Part shown: positions 1 to 42,900 of the stretch, piece by piece
Layout: each line of letters opens with the position of its first letter
Numbering within the stretch: the first letter of the stretch is position 1
Assembly: GCA_030340625.1 (NCBI GenBank)
Contig: JAOPHQ010003128.1
Span: 331,001 to 395,000 of the forward strand
From: Merluccius polli
Lineage: Eukaryota; Chordata; Actinopteri; Gadiformes; Merlucciidae
DNA length: 64,000 nucleotides
Direction: 5' to 3'
Program-made: the position numbers and the translations under genes
The notes under the pieces: model-generated
Seen by the model: only the letters and a program-made list of their open reading frames with translations
Database searches by the model: none
Told to the model about the DNA's origin: nothing

Positions 1-459
1 GTTTAAGTGATACAGTTGGTCTGGCCGAGGATTGTGATTTGAAAGGGCTGTAGTGTGTTGAACATAATTTTGCTTTAATTCATATTTCATAATGGGTGCT
101 TTTCATAAAATAAATATATAAATGAATAAATAACTCATATGTGGTGCGCAATGTGCGTTGGGTCTGCAATGAGCTCCGGGGGTTACAGCATCTTCTTCTT
201 CTTTTGGCGTTATTGGCGATTTGCAAACACACATAGTGCATTACCGCCACCTTCTTCCTGTGGTCGTCTCCGGAGTTCACTGTTTGAAAAACTTTGCGGG
301 AGCTTTACTCCAGGGTGAAAGGATGCGTAGAACTGCACACTCTTTTCCGCAAGGTTTTTTTCTATAAATCACGACGTTGGCGGTGAAAGATGCGTACGCA
401 CATTTCATCCCTGTTTCCGCAACATTTTCGTGCGCAGAGACCTTTATAAATGAGGCCCC
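1..459. mobile_element. PIF/Harbinger-like element, right end only
   Basis: The stretch ends in a sequence reading ...CCTTTATAAATGAGGCCCC, preceded by GCGTACGCAC-type motifs. In fish this layout marks the ends of PIF/Harbinger elements. A related pair of ends, with a transposase fragment, lies at 20981..22994. The other end is upstream of the window, so length and target duplication cannot be seen. No coding frame is convincing. Confidence 0.45.
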
Positions 460-589
460 TGGTTAGGAAACAGTTCCTCCTCCGGAGCACCTAGATAACC
501 TGATCCTTGTCCCATGTCGTTTGTCAACCAAGTTTCAGGAGGTCGGTGAATTAATTCTGCGCCTGCACCAGAATCTCAGTGCTTCCCGC

Positions 590-1718
590 TAGTAATGCGC
601 GATATAAACGATATACGATATAAACGATAAAAAATGGCCCACGATAGAGATTTTAATTCTATGCTCTATCGTGATAATGCATGTTGATCACGCAATCTTC
701 CCGTGACCCGCGACATTTAGAACGACGAGCTGCAACCGGCTGCAACGCGTCATCTGGTAAACACGGCTGAAGGCGAAACGGAGCAGCTAGAACTCGTGAA
801 AAAGACCAGCGCAACTTCCGTAATTTGGAATTGATTTGGATTTAAGCCGTTTGACAAGAAAAAAGAAAAGAAAAGGAGAAAACATTTTCTTTAGTTTACG
901 TATATGTGCCTGACGTAAGCGCCGCAGAACGGCTGCGCCGCGGTCACCGCTGCTGATCGCTGCCACGCAGCGTCCCAGGAGCGGCGCACCGCGCCGCAGC
1001 GCTATCATTCCGTAGCATTCTATTTTTGACGCGAGCCGTTGCTGAACAGATCGACCGGGCAGGAAGTGAAATAGTAAAAGCCATAGAGCATCCGGTTACT
1101 TTTCAAAATAAAAACACCCTCCCGATCGAACACGGCCACAAATCGTTGTCGTTTATAACTGACTTTGTCTATAGGCTACAGCACAACACTATTATATGTA
1201 TACTGGAAGGATTTTCTTTATTTAAAAAAATTATTGTGCTTCCATTTTGCACTTTTATGTTTTCATTTGAAGCGTCTGTGCACTACACTTGGAATACTTT
1301 TCTTTATTTAAAATAGCCATGCCTAATACTGGATGTGTTTACCTAATTCACAGTATCTGTTCAGGTAAGAAAGTTTATGTTTAAGAAATATGTTTTTATA
1401 TAAGTATCTGTCATTACAAAGAAGTATTTTCAGTACAGTGTCTGTTCCTTAAAAAGACCAGGTTTTTTTTTATTTATCTGCAACATTAAGCTATGTTTAC
1501 AGTTTACTGTATGATTACAGTTTTGCACAATAAATGTATGTCTACATACTGCTTTCTTTCTTTTTAAAATACATTTAGCAGTTTGGCTTTCCTTAGGGTC
1601 TATGTAATCTGTTCTGAAATGGTTTTATTATAATTTATATATCGTGATATGTATCGTTATCGCAAGAGGCTGCAATGTATATCGCAATATGGATTTTAGG
1701 CCATATCGCCCATCCCTA
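590..1718. mobile_element. hAT-type non-autonomous element with 8-bp target duplication
   Basis: The element starts TAGTAATGCGCGATAT and ends with the inverse of TAGGGATGGGCGATAT. Both ends fit the hAT terminal consensus YARNG. It is flanked by a perfect 8-bp duplication, CTTCCCGC, at 582..589 and 1719..1726, the size made by hAT transposases. Sub-terminal sequence is rich in CGATAT. The 1129-bp interior holds no recognisable transposase, so it must have moved with help from another copy. Confidence 0.85.
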
Positions 1719-1825
1719 CTTCCCGCCACATCCACCCGAAAACATCTTGTTCATCAACTGTACACCCCGAGCAGCGTGCTCGGGGTTTGACCTTTCAAAC
1801 CCCGAGCATTTGACCTATCACTTTG

Positions 1826-3437
1826 ACCTACCATGGCTCACCGTACAACACACGTTTAGACCACCAAACATATTTTATGTTGGATCTAACGAGATGTTGT
1901 TGATTCATATTTCGGGGTTATTCTGTCTCAAAAGTACAACTTTTAGCTCACACTACTTTGTGTGTGCCTGTAAACAAACGGCAAATGACCAGAGAAATAT
2001 ATGGGACTGACTAATGCCTAATGTCAGTTAATATGAGATTCATATGGAATGCGGACCTTACCTTATTACTCCAGTAAATTGAGACGATCTTAGTAACGAC
2101 ATGGCAACGTTACCTTATTACTCCAGTAAATAGAGACGATTTTAGTAACAACATGGCAATGTTACCTTATTACTCCAGTAAATAGAGATGATCTTAGTAA
2201 CGGCATGGCAACGTAACCTTATTACTCCAGTAAATAGAGACGATCTTAGTAACGACATGGCAACGTTACCTTATTACTCCAGTAAATAGAGATGATCTTA
2301 GTAACGGCATGGCAACGTAACCTTATTACTCCAGTAAATAGAGACGATCTTAGTAACGACATGGCAACGTTACCTTATTACTCCAGTAAATAGAGATGAT
2401 CTTAGTAACGACCTGGCAACGTTAGCTTATTACTCCAGTAAATAGAGACGATCTTAGTAACGACATGGCAACGTTACCTTATTACTCCAGTAAATAGAGA
2501 TGACCTTAGTAATGACCTGGCAACGTTACCTTATTACTCCAGTAAATAGAGACGATCTTAGTAACGACATGGCAACGTTACCTTATTACTCCAGTAAATA
2601 GAGATGACCTTAGTAATGACCTGGCAACGTTACCTTATTACTCCAGTAAATAGAGACGATCTTAGTAACGACATGGCAACGTTACCTTATTACTCCAGTA
2701 AATAGAGACGATCTTAGTAACGACATGGCAACGTTACCTTATTACTCCTGTAAATAGAGACGATCTTAGTAACGACATGGCAACGTTACCTTATTACTCC
2801 AGTAAATGGAGACGATCTTAGTAACGACATGGCAACGTTACCTTATTACTCCAGTAAATAGAGACGATCTTAGTAACGACATGGCAACGTTACCTTATTA
2901 CTCCAGTAAATATACACAACCTTAGAAAAGACATGGCAACATTACCTGATAACTCCAGTAAATAGAGACGATCTTAGTAACGACCTGGCAACGTTACCTT
3001 ATTACTCCAGTAAATAGAGACGATTTTAGTAACAACATGGCAACGTTACCTTATTACTCCAGTAAATAGAGATGATCTTAGTAACGGCATGGCAACGTAA
3101 CCTTATTACTCCAGTAAATAGAGACGATCTTAGTAACAACATGGCAACGTTACCTTATTACTCCAGTAAATAGAGATGATCTTAGTAACGACCTGGCAAC
3201 GTTACCTTATTACTCCAGTAAATAGAGACGATCTTAGTAACAACATGGCAATGGGAAAGCTTTCTAAACATAGTCCCCCCTAAGTCCGGTCCAAGTTGAC
3301 AGTTTTTAACGTTTCTTTTAGCGCATTAATTTTTAATTGTGATGAGGCTGCTGGCGTCATGGCCGTGCATGTTATTAAAAATAATGCACACCTCTCCAGC
3401 CAATCTGAATCGAGTATTCACCCGGGCCATGGTATAA
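1826..3437 (+). mobile_element. Repeat element carrying an expanded internal minisatellite (copy A)
   Basis: The sequences flanking the 52-bp array (about 1890..2053 and 3253..3437) match, in inverted orientation, those flanking a short array at 30872..31540. Both copies share TACCATGGC-type ends and a GGTGTGCATTATTTTT-like block. The array is therefore internal to a dispersed element and is not an independent satellite. The left limit is approximate because that end has diverged. Confidence 0.6.
2054..3252 (+). repeat. 52-bp minisatellite, about 23 units
   Basis: Tandem units of 52 bp share the cores TTATTACTCCAGTAAATAGA and GACGATCTTAGTAACGACAT. Neighbouring units differ by a few substitutions (GACGAT/GATGAT, CGACATGG/CGGCATGG/AACATGG). 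Some variant pairs recur in blocks, which suggests that blocks of several units were duplicated. TTACTCCAGTAA is nearly palindromic, and the CGTTAC/GTAACG pair can fold back. Confidence 0.95.
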
Positions 3438-3554
3438 AGTTGGATTAATCTGTCTGTCACTTCCTCAACTTCTGTTGAATACATGATTGTAGAATTGATC
3501 TTGTAGAACTACTCACTCATGATGTTAACATCTGATGTGTGTTTGCCCTGTCAG

Positions 3555-34826
<31,272 letters not shown>

Positions 34827-37108
34827 GAATATTGATAGGATGGAAAGTGTGTGGGTGTGGGTGTGGGTGTGTGAGAGACTGTGTAAGAAGGTGTGAGAGG
34901 GACACAAGAACAGCAAAAAAACATTTCCTAAAAGAAATGGCGATTGAGAATGGATTGATCATTAGCTCTATGAGATAATGGACATTCTCACACGATATTT
35001 AGTTCTCCTCTCCCAAATGTAAGCTCCTATTAGGATATTAATACAGAATGATTTGTGTTTGGTTTAGATCCCTTCTTTGTTTTAGCCGTTGACATTGCCC
35101 CAGTGTGTAGATATGCAGCAGAGCTTTAGACCTCAGAAGCAGTAGAATTATGCTGTGCAAATATTATGTTTTGCAGGAAAGGACGACCGTTTTCACTTTA
35201 GATGATGACATGCAGTCCTTGTGTATATGCTGTATAGTTTTAGTCTGTGTATTTTCTGCTGTTATTGCTTAGCTGCTATGCTAAAATGTTGTTCAGCACG
35301 AGCTACCTTAGCAGTCGATGCTAATCGTCAAATCTCACACCATGGGCTGACTCTGTATTTTGCCTTTAGTCATTTTAAATGTTGAGCTGTAAATTGAAAA
35401 TGAACCAATATCTAGACTATTTTTTCATATAGGAAGAATGCATGAGTGTTGAGTCATGTGTATGTCATGTGTGCGTGTGTGCATGTTTTGTGTGTGCGCG
35501 TGAGAGAAACGTAATACATTAATTTGCTTTTATGCTGCACCATTCTGATTGTAAGACATCTTTTTTTATCTACACATCTGAAATCACTGTTTCATTCTAA
35601 AAGAAATCCTGTGAATCAAAAAGAATATATAGACATATTTTTAAACTAAATGAATAACAGTAACCGCTTAAAACATTATTAGTAGTACTATAACACACTA
35701 TTACATTTGTGCAGAACTACAAAACTGTGAGAACCAGTTGATGCAGAAACAATGCACGTTATTTAGGCTTTTAGGGAAATGTCTACTTACAGTTTAGAAT
35801 GTGGACTGTGCTGACTGACTGAATAACTAACTGACTGGTTAATTAACTGACTGACAACACAAATAATAACTTGAAGAGCACATAACTCTCTGGCATTGAG
35901 CTATTAGATTCACTGTTGAACTTGTGAAACTCCAATTTCTCTCAATTACCCCAGATCTCATGTTGATCTCATAACATATTGTGCAAGCATATTCATTATA
36001 TTTCATGCAAACTCTCTTGACTTAAGGCTATGATTATTTGCCCACAGAAAGCAATGGGAACCTAATGAGTTTTTAATTAAGTTTTTATTTTTATGTTATT
36101 AATTTTAAGGACCATTGATGGAGTGAAGTAGCTATTTTTTTATAAACCACAGCCCATATTTTTATGTTGTGCAAAAGTAAGGTGATGGAAAAACTAAGTT
36201 CATCATGCACCAGCTGAAACAGCTTTTCAGAATTACAAGATGGAAAGAAGGCAATGCATTGATGCATTAATGCAATGCATGATGTAATGCAATGAGTGCC
36301 AAAAGAGGAACTTAAATGACAATACCGGTCTGGGTGATCAAACCATCGTAACCATCTCTCTTGGCTTCACTAAAACATCAGTTTCCAATATAATTTGTCA
36401 AAATCATTTGTGCCAATTCTGCCGAACAGCATTTAGCGTGAGCGAGCTTGCCAATGAATGTAAACAATGGCGACATTACAGCACGTTGGTCCTCTGGAGT
36501 CAGTGTGCGTCAGTCAGTAAGGAGTTTGTGGACAACATGACAGTGAAGCAACATACAAGCACTTTACAAAATAACTCATCACAAAGACTGAAGTGTTATA
36601 TTGCTATATATTGCTAAAATGTCAAAAAGTAATGTTGACAAATGATATTGCTAACGGATGTTTTAGTGAAGCCGGGAGAGACGATACAATGGTTTAAAGA
36701 CCCAGACCCGGTGGTGTCCTTTAATATGAGGGACCATGGCCCATTAAAGGTGTGTTGTGAATACAGGGGATAGCCTATCATGTTAATAAAGTTCAAAATG
36801 AATTGGATATGATGTACTGTACATAAGGCCAAATTAATGTGATTTGATTTAACTTTTTTCTTTTTTTCTTTAATAAATAACAGCTGTATTGAGTTACTTT
36901 TTGAACATGTTTTGTAATATTATTTGCACTACAGAATAAACTTGAATCTAAAAAGGATAAAGTTCACGATGAAATGTTGTTCTCACTGTTCATACTTAAA
37001 ATAAAAAAATAAAGAATCAGTTACACAGAAAACTAACATATATGCCTATTACTATAATATAGTATAATATTAATATATACAGAACATGCATGAAGGATGC
37101 ATACATAC

Positions 37109-37141
<33 letters not shown>

Positions 37142-37440
37142 ATGCATTAGATATGCATATACAAACCGCATACTTAAAGTAACAGATTCCAAAAAATGAC
37201 ATAACTTTGACCTAACTTGTGTAACCGCCACATGTGGAACAGTTCATATCCCACGCTTGCCTGTAGTTGGTAATATACCGACTCTCCCTAGCAGATAATT
37301 CGTTAATCTGCTGAGTATTTGTAGACGTTCCCTAGACTTTCTGATGAAATACTCGCTACGTCCAGTTACCGCTCACACCGCGCAACAACGTCACAACCAA
37401 CTGAGATATTTTACCCGGCTGGAAAAAGCTTACATTTTAA
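34827..37440 (+). other. pik3c2b 3' UTR and intergenic DNA
   Basis: No further exon is visible. Possible polyadenylation signals cluster late: ATTAAA near 36743 and AATAAA near 36784, 36872 and 36935. The 3' UTR could therefore be about 2 kb and include the MITE at 36320..36716. An ATA/TAA run lies at 37109-37140. Where transcription ends cannot be told from sequence. Confidence 0.4.
36320..36716. mobile_element. MITE with about 90-bp terminal inverted repeats
   Basis: The left arm (about 36320-36412) and right arm (about 36622-36716) are imperfect reverse complements. Shared blocks are GGCTTCACTAAAACATC, TTTGTCAA and GGTCTGGGT. The spacer of about 210 bp shows no gene. It lies between the two host genes, perhaps in the pik3c2b 3' UTR. 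Confidence 0.75.
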
Positions 37441-38227
37441 CACTTTGAAGTGTTTGGCTGTGATCGCCGTGTAGTGGTTGAATAGTGAGGTTTTAGACTG
37501 GTCGTAAGGTACGTGTATCGTTTTGCGATTTTGTAGAAAGGCTATTCGTCTCGGTTAACAACATTGCTAACGTATTAGCATCAGCAGCTACCATTACGCA
37601 GCTACGCTTCGCTCAACTAGATCGGAAGGCGGCGAGATCTCCGATCGTCAGGTATCGCGAGACTAACCATTAGCCGACGTTGGACTATTGTGGAGAATCA
37701 CCGGCATTTCTACTGAAAACGAAATGGCTTTTTTGTCTTTGTTGGACATGCAGTTTTCCTTAGGCCACAGCTTCTCAAGTGGACTTTCTCTCCCCGTGCA
37801 AGCCGCGGATGTCGGTGTTTTCACGACGCTCCCTAACCGCAACAAGTCCAGTGATTGTGAGCACTGTGTCCCCGGTGTGAACGACATGGACCATGATCTG
37901 CTGCGGGCTTCTGCCTTCACGGCTAGCCGGTATGTCTGCCATTCTGTGTAACACAACATGGATATCCCACGGTCGTATAACTTTAATCATTTAAAGCGGA
38001 CCACCGCTTAGTCTGGACCGGGCGTTACATTTAGGCACCCTTGCGCAATCCACACACAAATAGCCTCCGGTCCTTTTTGACAGCTGTCAGAATAGCATGC
38101 CTTTCTAATATTGAAAGCCGCTGCGTAACAACAACTATCAAATAACATTTTAAATGTTGGTGTGGGATTCTCATCTTAATGTTTTCGTATTTGTCGTCGG
38201 ACTAAGTGTTAAAACCATTAAAAGAAC
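37440..38227 (+). promoter_or_regulatory. ppp1r15b: Probable ppp1r15b promoter and 5' leader
   Basis: Base composition shifts from AT-rich to CpG-containing from about 37300, with GATCGCCGTG, GCGAGATCTCCGATCG and ATCGCGAGAC motifs. This is in keeping with a CpG promoter. No TATA box stands out. The leader would be roughly 500-700 nt and contains a 75-codon upstream ORF (37724..37951). The start site cannot be placed from sequence. Confidence 0.4.
37724..37951 (+). other. Upstream ORF in the ppp1r15b leader
   Basis: An ATG with G at -3 and G at +4 (strong context) opens a 75-codon frame, beginning MAFLSLLDMQFSLG and ending at TAA 277 nt before the main ATG. Genes of the PPP1R15 family are known to be controlled through upstream ORFs under stress, and a well-placed uORF fits that. 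Alternatively the GTATGT at 37930 may be a donor, which would make this part of a separate first exon. Confidence 0.4.
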
Positions 38228-41200
38228 ATGAGCGGCGGAGCGCAGGTCTCCGAGAGCCGGCCCGGCGGGCACGGAGGCCCCTCATCCCGGGGTGAGAAGC
38301 AGGAAACGCCGTGGATCAGCGTGCTCTCCGTGGTTTCTAGGCCCGCACTCTCCCTACTGCACAAGTATTTACCAGGGCTGCTCCAAACCCGTCCTGTGGC
38401 GGACGGCGTACCTGAGTGGGTCAGCGAGGATCTGAGGCCGACGTTGTCCGGCAAAGGAGTTGCTTATTTGGGCCAGCTGGGCGACATGATGCCTCTAACC
38501 GAGCGGAACCACCAGGAACATGGCGGTAGACTGAACGAGACGAGGGGTGACGGTAACCTGAAGTGGTTGACGGCGGAATCGCTGTCAGAGTTAGGAATAA
38601 AACGCGCCATCGGTGACGTTGGAGAACAGCCCATCACGGGGGATATCTCGAGCGCTAGAAACCATGGCCATGTTGTGTTGAACGCAACGTCGTCCGCCGA
38701 GGCGACGGGTCCCCTACTGAAGAGTCCCACCTGGTGGGGTGGTTTTTGGGGCAGCGAGGATGGCTCTCAGGGCTGGCTGTCTAAGCTGTCCCTGGGCAAA
38801 GGGGAGGCCGTGCGCGGTGCACATTGTTCTCCCCCACCGCCTGCTGGCACAAAGGCCGCCGTTGCCCAGACAACGGCCCTGTTTGTACAGTTCAGTAGTT
38901 GGGAGTCAACGGCGAGCGAAAATGGCAAGCGAAAATGCTGGACAGTCCAGCAACCGGTGGACAATGGGAGCCTGGAAAGCCCACGACCAGAATCTCCCAA
39001 GTGTTCAGATGCCCTTGTGCTACAACAGGAGCCCGGCACTGATGGAGCTAACGTCGGTGAGGTAGTTCTGACCCCAGACCAAGATAACGGTTATTCCAGT
39101 CTTGAAGAAGGACATGCGTTGTGCCAACCTCACGCGGTAAAGGTCATTGCTGAAGAAGAGCTTCGGGTAGCAGGCGATATCGCAATAGTGGAAAAAGTGA
39201 CCTCGGAGCCTACCGAGGGACCACCTCCAGCAGCTAAAGGAATGGTGGAAGAGGGGACAGGAGAAGATGCATGTGATGTTGGTGGCAGTGAAGAGGACGG
39301 TGGTGCTGGGGAAACAACCACTCAGGAAGGTTCATCTGCAGCTGCCGATTTGCTAACCTCCCCCTACTGCCAGAACAGAGCCATTGCCTTCATAATGGGC
39401 AGTCCCTGTAGTGAGGATGAGGATGATGATAATGATAATGAGGATGCTGACAGCCTGTTAGACAGCGAGGTCAGTGACTGCGACGACGGCTTTGACAGCG
39501 AGTGCTCCTCGGAGATTTCCGACTCTGACAGCGACGATTCGAATTCGGACAACAGAGTCGATTCGGAAGCCGAGCGCCTGTGGAACTCTCTATGCCAAAC
39601 TCAGGACCCGTACAACCTCCGCAACTTCACTGCTCCGATGAACACAGCCCCGCGGCCTATCCCCTCCACTAGCGCCGCTGCTGCTGCCCGCTCTTCAGAC
39701 TCTTCCCCGGACTCATCCCCTGACCAGGGTTCAGCCCCCCCTGTCTCACTCTCTCTCTCGGTGTCCCCACCGGGTCTCCAACATCTCGACTCATGGGACG
39801 ACTCGACCTCCGCCAGCGAGGCGGAAGATGGGGACAGGCTGTGTCTGTGGAACTCTTTCTCTTCCTCTTCGGACCCCTACAGTCTGCTGAACTTCCAGGC
39901 CCCCGTTAGGACTGAAAGACCTCTGGCAGAGGTGCAAGAGGAGGACGGGTGCCGGGACAAGAAGAAGTCCCTGAAGATGCCTCCTCGCTCGGCCCACCAA
40001 GCGGCAGCAGCATCATCGCCACCCCAGTACAGGCGGGACGAAGCAGAGGACCGGTTGGACAGTGGATTCTCGGAACCACCGGCACGCACCGCCGCTACTG
40101 CGGTCACGTCACTGAGGGAGGTTTTTAAAAAGGTCAGTGTGGCTTTAAGTGTTCTATCCGTGATCCTTAAGTAACCCTTACTACGTCAGTTGGCATGCAG
40201 TTGGACAAATTAAACTATTTGTATATACTGGTTACACAAAAAATCATGACTATGGACTGAGCCGTGTTCTTTACACATCCACCCACAATCACTCGTGATA
40301 AGACCACTATAGTGTGGAAACTCGTGTGATGCAGCGCTCACATAGGAGCTCGCATAGGCTGATGAAATATAACAAGTTTACACACAGAAAGGTGACGTTA
40401 GATAATGTTAACATTGAATTAACCCTCTATCGTGATAAATATTCTGCTGTTAATCTGAATCCATGTCCACACTACTTGCTAAAACACTACTTTTGTTTCA
40501 GTCCACATGGAAACAGTATTTCAAAAAATCTCATTCACATTCCCAGACGGCTTTAGCCGTGCGTGCGTGTGTGTGTGTGTGTGTGTGAACATTTGAGTAA
40601 AGCGGGGAGAGGTCATCCAAATATTCAAAAACAAGCTGCAAATGCATTCTCTGCACAGATTGTGATTTTTCTTAGTTCATCTTTGTTGAGGGCCACATGT
40701 GCATGCAAGCACAGTTCCTCCAAGAATAAAATGATATATATATTTTTTTTAATGGCTGGTGGTAAATTAGGGGACCTTTTTAAATGGTCTACAATTAGCT
40801 AGCTAATTTAATGTTTTATAAATAAATAATACCAGACCAGCAGAAACATAAAGGTAACACTTTCCTGTGGAGGAATTGGTCATATCACATGTATATGTCA
40901 TGTATATTTATCAGTGTGAGCAGAGTAGGCAGCAGAAGGAAATAGTATGAGTATGTGAAACGTTGAGAGGAAAAAAATGACCAAGTATTAATAGGTCAAA
41001 ATGACTCAGCTTTCATGGAGGAAATGAGGTGACTAGAGCAATAAGAGTTTGCGTGTGTTTAGTATTTTGTACAGGAAACTATCATTTCAAAAAAAAATTC
41101 TAATCGTTGTCCACCCCTGCCAGGTGCGCTTCTGTGAGGAAGTAGAGGAGTTCTTCACCAGCAGCCGTGAGGACGAAGACCGCCGGGGTCAGTGGGAGGA

Positions 41201-41333
41201 GCTGGCCCGCGACCGCTACCGCTTCTCCCGCCGTTGCCGTGACGTGGAGCAGAGCATCGCCTACTGCTTGGAACCTCTACACCGCACACTGATGTTCCAG
41301 CGCATCACCGCCGACTACCACCTGGAGAGCTAA
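38228..41333 (+). CDS. ppp1r15b: Protein phosphatase 1 regulatory subunit 15B (CReP)
   Basis: This is the constitutive regulatory subunit that brings PP1 (with G-actin) to phosphorylated eIF2-alpha and restores translation. Exons 38228-40132 and 41124-41333 join in phase 0 to 704 codons (human about 713). Residues 29-53 (ISVLSVVSRPALSLLHKYLP) form the hydrophobic helix used for ER attachment. TPDQDNGYSSLEE at about 282 is family-specific. A strongly acidic stretch lies around 395-445. Two copies of an LWNS..DPY.L.NF.AP motif start at about 451 and 540. The PP1-docking KVRF (635-638) straddles the splice. The eIF2-alpha/actin region WEELARDRYRFSRR follows, and the protein ends soon after. Paralogue ppp1r15a is less likely given length, these motifs and the pik3c2b neighbour. 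Confidence 0.94.
40133..41123 (+). other. ppp1r15b: ppp1r15b intron
   Basis: The single 991-bp coding intron runs from AAG|GTCAGT to CTGCCAG|GTG. It holds a TG run at 40565-40587 and AT-rich sequence, and no transposon ends. Confidence 0.85.
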
Positions 41334-41372
41334 CTAGGACTACTTGGACTACATGAACACAGGCAAATGGAT

Positions 41373-41378
41373 AATAAA
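41373..41378 (+). terminator. ppp1r15b: Candidate ppp1r15b polyadenylation signal
   Basis: AATAAA lies only 40 nt after the stop. A further AATAAA at 41853-41858, before the inserted MITE, would give a longer and perhaps more typical 3' UTR. Confidence 0.3.
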
Positions 41379-41898
41379 TAGTCCATACGTCCTTTTGTAA
41401 CATGCAAGTATTTGTTTATAAAAACATTCACCTTCGGTAGGCATTGAAGACCTTTTGTTTGCCAGAACTTTAACACGGAAACGTTGGAGTGGAAGTGTTT
41501 TGTTTGATGCTGCTCGAGACTGCTTACTTAATTTTGTGAGGTTATTTCTGGCTTGTGTACCAGAGATGAGGCATGCAGCAGCATGTATCAGTGTCCGGTC
41601 TAGTTTGGTTTGCGGCTGTTTTAAAAATGTTTATCTTGGTGGTGTGAGTATTTAACGTGATTCAGGGCAAGTATATAATTGTGGAAACCACTATTTTCTT
41701 TTTCTCCAGTATAAACTGATAATGTATTAGTAATGACTACAAGGGCTTTTATTAGTGTTTACACTGTGAGGAAGAACACATACTAAGTCACACCCTTCTG
41801 TTTCAACTAAAACCACAACTGGGAATTATTTTGCTTGACAGGCAAAAGTTTAAATAAATCACAAAAAAATAACAAAGTTGCATCTGTAAAGCAATTAA

Positions 41899-42900
41899 AG
41901 GTGCAGTGTGTAGAGTTAAGTGGCATCTAGAAGAATGGACTTGGCAGAAATGGAATATAATATTCATAAGTGTTTTAATCAGTGTATAATCCCATGAAAA
42001 TAAGAATTGTATTTTCGTTACCTTAGAATGAGCTCTTTATATTTAAATAGGGAGCGGGTCCTCTTCCACGGAGGACGCCATGTTGCACCGCCATTTTTCT
42101 ACAGTAGCCCAGAACGGACAAATGGCCCTAGATAAGATGCGTTTTACATTTGTAATCATAATCGCTATCTTACTTGTAACCTATGACCTATAGTTTTACA
42201 GATTAAATAACTAATTCTATTTCTCAAATTTCCAAGAATCGTGCATTTCGATTCTGCTTCTCGGTTCCTCGCTTCTGCATATTTCAGTCGCGCTCCCGAG
42301 TGAACTGCAGTGAGCATTTTACAATCCATCATTGTTTCGCTTATTTGCCAGAACCTGCTACACGGACCTAACGTCACGTCATGTGTTACGCAGTACGTCA
42401 GCACACACCGTGGCGACCGGCGTTACCATGAGCATTATCATGAGCGATGCTGTATATGAAATGCGCCACACACAGAGGCGTTATACTATCAGTGTCCCAG
42501 AAGCTTAACCCTCTCCTGGGGGCAGACATCACCACCAACCGCTGGCCAGACGGAGCTCCACATCCACACACTTGTTGCGACGTCGAAGTACCTCGGAAAG
42601 GCACTGACGTGTTTGTATTTATTTGACGTAATTAGTGAGTCATTTATTTAAAGAGTTTTGAGTTGTAATTGTTTTTGTAGATCGTTCCATCTAAGAAAGA
42701 CTAAAAGCCTAAATGTGCCAGAATAAATGTAGGCTAATATTTGCTCTTAAAATATTTGTTATTTTTCTCTCGATAACGTTTCCGGATTCGATAAACAGAA
42801 TCGGAATTAATTAAATTAAAACGATACCCACCCCTCCAGGCCACCGTAGATAATCAGCAACGTCATCGCTAGATGCCACTAAATCCTACACACTGCACCC
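41899..42900. mobile_element. TTAA-type MITE with about 35-bp inverted ends
   Basis: The left end is AGGTGCAGTGTGTAG followed by GTGGCATCTAG. The right end, inverted, is GGGTGCAGTGTGTAG followed by GTGGCATCTAG. The left flank is TTAA (41895-41898). The right flank has decayed to TAAA. AGGTGC after TTAA resembles the T2/Kolobok group. Flanking text GCATCTGT.AAGCAATTAA occurs on both sides (41881 and 42932), so a larger local duplication may be involved. No gene inside. Confidence 0.7.

Noticed and set aside
1675..2010. 111-codon frame spanning a hAT end and the next repeat
   Set aside because: It crosses a transposon boundary, has no domain and no splice context.
2054..3252. CRISPR-like regular array
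   Set aside because: Units are directly tandem with no unique spacers, the DNA is a vertebrate genome, and variation is scattered through the whole unit.
1..3554. Upstream pik3c2b coding exons for the N-terminal region
   Set aside because: I searched for text resembling the proline-rich N-terminus and the first half of the Ras-binding domain. Only repeats and unique AT-rich sequence are present, so these exons must lie before the window.
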